Source: Arachis hypogaea
Taxonomy: Eukaryota; Streptophyta; Magnoliopsida; Fabales; Fabaceae
Reading direction: 5' to 3'
Length of the DNA: 64,000 nucleotides
NCBI RefSeq assembly: GCF_003086295.3
Contig: NC_092048.1
Location: 88,888,626-88,952,625 of the forward strand
The notes under the pieces are model-generated. The model worked only from the letters and a program-made list of their open reading frames with translations, was not told the DNA's origin and did not search any database. How positions within the stretch are numbered: position 1 is the stretch's first letter; each line of letters starts with the position of its first letter. Shown here one piece after another: positions 56,881-64,000 of the stretch. Both the position numbers and the translations under genes were made by a program.

Positions 56881-58016
56881 GTATCTGAGTCCTTGAATTT
56901 TCCCATGATCAGCTCCTTGAGGTATGTGAATCGGCGCTTGTTACGGCGCTCTCGCATCTTAGCTTTCTGTTCATGCCGATCCAACTTTTCAAGTATCTGA
57001 TGGAGCAGTTGGGCTGTTGTAGGTGCTTGTGGTGTTGAAGAGAGAGTATCTTCAACTGGTTCAGTGGGCTGGCTGGTAGTAGCTGCTGGAAGTCTAAGGT
57101 ACTTCCCGTTGGGGACATATTGATCATCCCGTGGAAGCATGGCTTTGGTGTCCCCAGCTCTGTAGGAGACTCCGGCTGTTGAGACAAGATCTGAGACCAG
57201 GGCGGGAAAAGGTAAGTTGCCCGCGATTTGTACGTGTCCCATGGCATTCTGGATATATCTTGGTAGATTCAGAGGTTGGTCTGTAAAGATGCACCACAGT
57301 AGAACGGCCATGTCCGCAGTGAAGGAGGACTCGTGAGTGCTCGGAAAGACGTAATGGGACATAATCTGTGCCCATACGCGAGCCTCCAAGGTAAGTGCTG
57401 AAGCCAAAATTCCCTTAGGGCGGGCACGATGGTATCCGTAGATCCATCTGCTGCCAGGTAGTGCGATAACTCTGAGAATGGTGTCCCAGTCAAATTGGTA
57501 CATCTGGCGCTTGAGTGCGGCTTCTTGAAAGGCGTCCATTCCTTCTAGAACAGGGGGAAGACCTAGAGCTTTTTGAATGGCCTCTTCTGTAATGGGGACT
57601 TGTTTCTGACGGACATAGACAGACTGCTGGGTTGGCAAGTGGAAGTTGGAGTAGAACTCGACTACCCAAGAAAGATTGACCTGCCTTGGCTGTCTCTGTA
57701 GGAAACCCCATTGTCTTCGGGCAATTTGCGGCTCAACAAAGGTAGCAATATTGGGCGGGAGGAGAAGAAGGTATTCGTTGTTGTAACTTCTTTCAGCCAG
57801 GATGGGGAACATCTGCTCACAGTAGCGATTGAAGAATCGTGCAGTGTCCTTTGCTGGGAAGGCTTTTTCTTTATCATCAACCTTTATGATCCTCTTAATT
57901 TTCTTTGTTGAGGGCTTTACCACAGTTGAAGAGGGTTCTGCCACTAATGCTCTCTTTGTACCTCTTCTTGCTGGTTGTTTAGGAGTAGCTTTCTCTTTTC
58001 CTTTCTTGGTGGCCAT

Positions 58017-59450
58017 CCTGAAAAAGGGAAGAGAAAGTAAATTAAATTTAAAGGGATGGAGCAAGGAAGAGGGTGATGTAAGTGATAATCAATGCACAAT
58101 AAAGAAGAATGACGTTAACACATGGTCCGGATTACATGTGAAAAGTTCATCAATGGAAATATAGCAAGTGCATGTAGGACAATAAAATGCAAGAGGTTTA
58201 TTGGCATGCAGGCAAAGGCATGAGTAGCATAGATCAAGCATTCAATGTCCAATTTAAATATGTTATCACTCGTAACTAACCATCACGTTTGTATTGACAA
58301 TTAAATTCAATGAATAAAATAGTAAAGGGAATTTGTGAAAAGCAAGCATTGAATATTAGAGTAGAAAAATGTAGAGAAGTTCATAATGCCATATGGGCTT
58401 TTTCACAAACACATACCATGCATGTAGAAGAAGTTCTTGAAAATAAGAATTTGAACATGCAAGTAATCTCTTAAAAAGCAATATATAATTGTCAAACAAA
58501 TTTACAGTAATCTACAAGCATATAATAATAATTAATGACTCACATAAATTGATAACACCAAGTAAAAAGGAAAAAGAAAGAAAAAGAAAATATGAATAAT
58601 GAAGGGAAAAAGAAAAGAAAAGAAGATGACATATAAGAATAAGAAGAATAATAGAAAAGTAAGGAGGGAAGGAGAAAGAAAAAAGAAAAACCTTGTTAAT
58701 GGGGGTGAGAGAGAGTAAAAAGTGAGAAAGAGGGAAGAAGGGAGGGAGAAGAAATAAGGAGGGAAAAGAGAAAATAGGATTTGTGGAGAAAAAGATATGA
58801 TAATTGGCAAATTAAGAAAACTGTGCGGCGCAAGCGACGCGATCGCGTGGGGCACGCGGTCGCGCGACTTGCGCTTAAACTCAATGACGCGGTCGCGTGA
58901 CCCGTTTTAGGCTAATGGCGCGAGGGTAGCCTCGCACTCACACAACTCTCTGTTCAAAATTATATTAGTGCCAAATTTTGGGTGACGCAATTGCATGGGG
59001 CATGCGATCGTATGAGTGGGCTTTAGAATGATATGACGCGGTCGCGTGGGTCACGTGGCCGTGTGGGAAGGATTATGCGTTCAGCACCAATCCAGCACCA
59101 CTTTCGCACAACTTTCGATCGTGCACCACTTTGACGTCGAAATCCTGGTCACGCGGCCGCGTGGGGCACGCGGTCGCGTGGAAGGCCATTATTCCCATAT
59201 GACGCGGTCGCGTGGGGTGATTTGTGCCATTGGCATGCCTCCAGCCCTGCTCCTGTGTAACTCTCTGTTCATATTATTATTGTCTCCCATCTCCATGCGA
59301 CGTCGGACGCGTCAATGAGGCGGTCGCGTCGCGTGATTTTTTTTTTATTAAAAATAAAATTATGGAAATGCAGATGCACGAAATGTACTAATGAAGAGAA
59401 GAGTTATTGAATAATAAAACTAAAAATAAAGAAAAGAATGATCATACCAT
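58017..59450. other. Element D region between pol and env-position gene, with GC-rich repeats
   Basis: No credible gene. AT-rich at 58180-58550, purine-rich low complexity at 58555-58790 (source of a spurious minus-strand ORF), then a GC-rich stretch at 58823-59335 with many copies of GACGCGGTCGCGTG and GGCACGCGGTCGCGTG. The same kind of unit occurs in D's LTR (14640-14800). Confidence 0.7.
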
Positions 59451-59468
59451 GGTGGGTTATCTCCCACC
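59451..59468 (-). promoter_or_regulatory. Element D post-pol hairpin
   Basis: Minus strand GGTGGG-AGATAA-CCCACC, starting 43 nt after the pol stop. Upstream a smaller GTCC...GGAC stem lies where B, C, E and F have their first hairpin. Confidence 0.72.
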
Positions 59469-59511
59469 TAGCACTTTGCTTTAATGTCCGTAAGTTGGAC
59501 GCTCCACTAGC

Positions 59512-62500
59512 TCAGTCTTCAGCTATGTGGGGATCTTCCAAGAGGAAGATCTCAAGCTCCTTGTTTTTCTTCAGCTTCTCGCCATGGTACAGCTTTAAAC
59601 GATGTCCATTAATTTTGATAAGTTCAGAGCTTGAAGGATGGCTTAGGTGATAGACTCTGTATGATTCGGTCTTCTCTACTCCGTATGGACCTTCCCATCT
59701 TGATCTCAACTTGCTTGGCATGAGCCTCAGTTGAGATTTATAAAGGAGGACTAAGTCCCCAGGTTGGAACTCTTTCCTCTTGATGTGCTGATCATGTACA
59801 GCCTTCATCTTCTCCTTGTATAGTTTTGAGTTTTCATAAGCTTCTAGGCGAAGGCTCTCCAGTTCCTGCAGTTGCAACTTCCTTTCAGCTCCGGCCTTTT
59901 CAATTCCCATGTTGCATTCCTTTACTGTCCAGAAGGCTTTGTGCTCTATTTCAACAGGGATATGACAAGCTTTTCCATAAACTAAATGGAAAGGACTCAT
60001 CCCAATGGGTGTTTTGTATGCTGTTCTGTATGCCCAGAGTGCATCTTATGGCCTGGTGCTCCAGTCTCTTCTATGAGGTTTGACTATCTTCTGCAAGATA
60101 TGCTTTATCTTTCTATTTGACACCTCGGCTTGCCCATTAGTCTGAGGATGGTAGGCTGTTGCAACTTTATGAATTATCCCATGTTTCTTCACTAGTCCTG
60201 TTAGTCTCTTGTTACAAAAATGGGTGCCTTGATCGCTCATGATTGCTCGTGGTGATCCAAAGCGACAAATAATGTGGTTTCTAACAAAGGAAACAACAGT
60301 GTTAGCATCATCATTGTGGGTAGGAATTGCTTCTACCCATTTGGAAACATAATCCACAGCTAACAATATATAGAAATAACCATTAGAATTTGGAAATGGA
60401 CCCATGAAGTCAATGCCCCAAACATAAAAAATTTCACAGAAAAGCATAATCTGTTGAGGCATCTCATCCTTCCTGGATATATTACCAAATTTCTGGGATG
60501 GGAAACAAGATTTACAAAATTCAGCAGCGTCCCTAAAAAGAGTAGGCCACCAGAATCCACAGTTTAAGATTTTTCTAGCAGTTCTTTGAGGGCAAAATGT
60601 CCTCCACTCTCAGATGGGTGACAGGCCTCTAAGATGGACTGGAATTCTGATTGAGGCACACACCGTCTAATTACCTGGTCAGCGCCACATCTCCATAAAT
60701 ATGGGTCATCCCATATATAATATTTAGACTCGTTTTTCAGCTTGTCTCTTTGATACTTAGAAAAGTTCGGAGAAAAAGTGCGGCTAACTAGATAATTAGC
60801 TACAGGTGCATACCAAGGGACTATCTCAGATACTGCTTGCAGGTTATCAAATGGGAAATTATCAGCTATAGGAGTGGAGTCATCTGTAATATGTTCAAGG
60901 CGACTCAAGTGGTCTGCCACTAAATTCTGGTTACCACTCCTATCCTTAATTTCTGAATCAAATTCTTGTAATAGCAGTATCCAACGTATAAGCCTTGGTT
61001 TGGACTCCTTTTTAGCTAATAAATACTTTAGAGTTGCGTGGTCTGAATACACTACTACTTTAGTACCAAGTAAATAGGCTCGGAATTTATCCAGAGCAAA
61101 AACAATAGCAAGAAGCTCTTTCTCAGTAGTAGTGTAATTCGACTGAGCGGCATCTAAAGTTTTAGACGCGTAAACAATAACAAAAGGATCCTTACCTTCA
61201 CGCTGAGCCAGTGCTGCTCCTACGGCATGGTTGGAAGCATCGCACATTATTTCAAATGGTTGGCTCCAGTCTGGTTCTCTTACATTTGGGGCTTGAGTCA
61301 GTCCAGTCTTCAGCTTATCAAACGCTTGTTTGCAATTTTCACTGAACTCGAACTCAATATCTTTCTGCAGTAATCTAGATAAGGGAAGTGCTACCTTACT
61401 GAAGTCCTTAATGAATCTCCTGTAAAAACCTGCATGGCCAAGGAAAGAACGGACCTTCCTCACAGAAGAGGGGTAAGGTAAACTAGAAATAACATCCACC
61501 TTTGCTGGATCTACGGAAATGCCAGTATTAGACACAACATGTCCTAGTACAATTCCTTGTTTAACCATAAAGTGACATTTTTCAAAATTCAATACAAGGT
61601 TTGTACTGACACATCTATCTAATACTCTAGATAATCCATCTAAGCGAAGGCTAAAGGAATCGCCATAAACACTAAAATCATCCATAAAAACCTCCATACA
61701 TTCCTCAATAAGATCAGAGAAAAGACTCATCATGCACCTTTGGAAAGTAGCTGGTGCATTGCACAAGCCAAAGGGCATTCTCTTGTAAGCATAAGTCCCA
61801 AAAGGACATGTAAAATTGGTCTTTTCCTGATCCTCAGGAGCTATATGAATATGGAAATAACCTGTGTAACCATCTAAGAAACAATAATGCGATTTACCTG
61901 ACAGGCGATCCAGCATTTGATCAATGAATGGAAGAGGATAGTGATCCTTACGGGTTGCTTGGTTGAGGCGTCTGTAGTCAATGCAGACCCTCTAGGCATT
62001 CTGAACTCTGGTTGTCAGGAGCTCTCCATGCTCATTCTTCACTGCAGTGACTCTAGACTTCTTTGGCACCACTTGTACTGGGCTTACCCATTCACTGTCT
62101 GAGATGGGATAGATGATGTCTGCCTCTAGTAGTCTGGTCACTTCTTTTTTGACAACCTCTAGGATAGTGGGGTTCAGTCTTCTCTGGGGTTGACGGACAG
62201 GTCTTGCTCCCTCTTCTAAAAATATCCTATGCTCACAGACTTGAGGGTTTATGCTTACTATGTCTGCCAAACTCCAACCAATTGCCTTCTTGTGCCTCCT
62301 CAGCACACCAAGCAGCTGCTCTTCCTGTTGAGAAGTGAGTTCCCTTGGAATGATAACCGGGAACTTTTGCCCGTCTTCAAGGTAAGCATATTTGAGGTGT
62401 GGAGGAAGGGGTTTTAATTCTAGCTTCTGATCATGTTCAGGCTCTGGGTTGTCTGGAGCTGGTAACAGTGGTAAGGTACTGTCATTGTCCTCTGAGAATG

Positions 62501-64000
62501 TCCCCACACTTGGACCTTGTCCTGTGTGCTTCTCTTCAAATTCCTCCTGGTGAACTTCAGCCATGATTTCATCTATAATGTCACACTTGAGGATAGAGTG
62601 GTCATCTGGAGGATGCTTCATAACTCCATTCAGATTGAAGATCACTACTCGGCCATCTATTTCAAAAGAGTATGTTCCTGAAAAAGCATCTAATTTAAAC
62701 TTTGAGGTCTTCAAGAATGGTCTTCCGAGTAGGATTGATGATGGCTTATCTGAGGCATTTTGGGGCATTTCCAGGATATAAAAATCAGTAGGGAACGTGA
62801 GTCCCTTAATGCCCACTAAGACATCTTCAACAACTCCAACCACTGTGATAATGCTTTTATCTGCTAACACAAAACGAGCTGCCAACCTTTTTAAGGGAGG
62901 GAGCCTCAAAACATCATATATAGACAAAGGCATTATACTCACACATGCTCCTAAATCACACATGCATTCAAAAATTATCACACCACTAATAGTACAATTA
63001 ACTATACAAGGACCTGGGTCACTACACTTTTCAGGTAAACCTCCCATTAAAGCAGATATGGAACTTCCTAAAGAAAAAGTTTCTAATTCATTAATTTTGT
63101 CTTTATGTATACATAAATCTTTTAGAAACTTAGCATACTTAGGTACCTGTTGAATAACATCAAAAAGGGGAACAGTTACCTCGACCTTTTTGAATATCTC
63201 TACCATTTTGGGATCAGGTTCCAGCTGCTTCCTGGGCTTCCTTGCAAGTTGTGGAAATGGGATGGGAGTGGCGTTTTCTGCAGTGTCTGCGCCTTTTAGT
63301 GTTTCCTCCTGTGGTTGCACTTCTTCTTCTTCAGCCACGTCCTGTATGTCCTCTTCTTCTTCAACATCTTCTATTTCCACTACCTCTTCAGCTGAGGCAT
63401 GTTCTGGTTAGCTTGGCTCCTCCTGGTTCCTCTCCTGCAGTATGGTTCCGGACCTTAGGGTGATGGCATTAATACCACCCTTGGGGTTGGGTAATGGTTG
63501 AGAGGAAATTCCACTGGAGCTCAAAGGTTAGTTATTGGAGTTATTCATTGATCCTATCTGTGAGACAAGAGCCTGCAAAGTAGCGGTCAGACCATTTAGA
63601 GTGGCATTAATGTTATTTTCCATGGTCTGTTGTCTCCGATCAATAGATTGTAGTAAGTCATCATTGGCAGATGAAGAAGGATAGATAAATTGAGAGGTCT
63701 GCTGTTGGGTATTCTGTGGTCCTTGGGATTACCTCAGGTGAGGTGCTCTGTAAGGCTGATTATGATTCTGCTGCCTGTTGTTGTTATTATTCCACCTCTG
63801 ATTTTTCTGATTATCTCTGCCTCCTCTGTTGTTGTTGTCCCTCCAATACTGGTTAGAATTGTCTTGCCATTCGTGGTTGTAATTGCCACCTTGATTGTAC
63901 CCTTGGTTGGGGCGGTCATAGAAGTTATGAGTGGCTGCCACGGTGTTGTCTTCCTGCTGTAGCTGCGGACATTCATCAGTATAATGGCTATAATCAGCAC
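59512..64000 (-). pseudogene. Element D gag end, protease, RT, RNase H, integrase
   Basis: Minus strand from the right edge. The last half of a CCHC zinc knuckle (ADYSHYTDECPQ, HX4C) is at about 63955-63999, then an N/Q/R-rich basic region. TAA codons at 63731, 63530 and 63410 punctuate the linker. Protease CDLGACVSIMP lies at about 62945-62915, and the frame is open from 63380 to TAG 61994-61992, just before the [11 protein letters not shown] block. [11 protein letters not shown] at about 61665-61690. RNase [25 protein letters not shown] and [11 protein letters not shown] frameshift near 60585 in the integrase zinc region, then core [17 protein letters not shown] and [10 protein letters not shown], a nonsense codon at 60048-60046, and a GPY-type tail ([12 protein letters not shown]) to the stop at 59514-59512. 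No chromodomain. Family distinct from B/F. Confidence 0.92.

Larger units (their letters stand above)
16566..58016 (-). pseudogene. Element D env-position ORF ('putative plant transposon protein' type), split by element C
   Basis: Starts at the ATG at 58016-58014 and runs open on the minus strand to 56881, where element C is inserted, then ends at the TAA at 16568-16566. With one target copy counted, the two pieces are in phase, about 400 residues. N-terminus lysine/alanine-rich and basic (about 50 residues), then a conserved globular region with FVEPQIARRQWGF, VVEFYSNF and ITEEAIQKALGLPP-type blocks, shared in outline with the ORFs of C, E and F. Proline/threonine-rich linker, then a basic charged segment. 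I see no signal peptide or membrane segment, so 'env' refers to position only. Function unknown. Confidence 0.75.
13654..64000 (-). mobile_element. Element D: decayed Athila-type retrotransposon, 5' end beyond the window
   Basis: Minus strand. The 3' LTR is at 13654-15093, the 3' non-coding region and the end of the env-position ORF reach 16637, then element C is inserted, and the element resumes at 56881 with the rest of that ORF and a full pol, reaching the gag zinc-knuckle region at the right edge. The D and F families are distinct: D's tract before the LTR is purine-rich (AAGTGTGGGGAGGT) and its proteins diverge clearly. Confidence 0.9.

Noticed and set aside
58532..58884. Hydrophobic FFFLFP-rich minus-strand ORF resembling a membrane protein
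   Set aside because: Reverse reading of a purine-rich AG tract. No conservation or context as a gene.

Overview
The window is a plant repeat landscape with no host gene that I can recognise. All 64 kb belongs to nested Ty3/gypsy LTR retrotransposons of the Athila/Tat type: 5-bp target duplications, a primer-binding site complementary to tRNA-Asp, no chromodomain, and an extra env-position ORF of the 'putative plant transposon protein' type. The repeats and protein families resemble what I remember from peanut (Arachis) genomes. That is recollection, not a search result.

Layout, outermost first. Element B (+) enters at base 1 and runs to 13653. It is split by element A (-, 837-10113, TSD AAACC), and A is itself split by a solo LTR, S1 (5296-6854, TSD ATCTT). 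At 13654 the 3' LTR of element D (-) begins. D's body resumes at 56881 and runs off the right edge. D is split by element C (+, 16638-56880). C carries two insertions: E (+, 19267-36731, TSD AGGAC) in its gag gene and F (-, 40401-52008, TSD GAAGG) at the start of its env-position gene. Nesting is four deep (B > D > C > E or F). For A in B, S1 in A, C in D, E in C and F in C, removing the insert and one target copy brings the broken reading frame back into phase, which independently confirms the boundaries.

How the genes work together. B, D and F are decayed full elements (gag, protease, RT, RNase H, integrase; D and F also keep the env-position ORF). C and E are a different kind: one long gag-protease ORF runs straight into an integrase C-terminal tail with no RT, RNase H or integrase core, followed by an env-position ORF. 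E is intact in both genes and its outer LTRs are almost identical, so it is a young non-autonomous element that must borrow enzymes. A carries only a gag-like or unknown coiled-coil ORF. A, C and E share LTR ends TGATG...CATCA (A: CTCATCA), and A, C, E and F share the primer site and an identical motif before the 3' LTR, so cross-mobilisation by an F/B-type element is plausible.

The most interesting signals are RNA-level structures shared across families: a hairpin 41-43 nt after the pol stop, a hairpin 17-21 nt before the 3' LTR, a third hairpin with an AACT loop in the 3' region, and arrays of long perfect hairpins inside the LTRs. All show arm changes that keep pairing. A U5 motif resembles the antisense of the tRNA-Asp T-arm. 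The middle of E contains a 1000-N assembly gap flanked by indel-rich sequence, so its three-LTR structure may be an assembly product.
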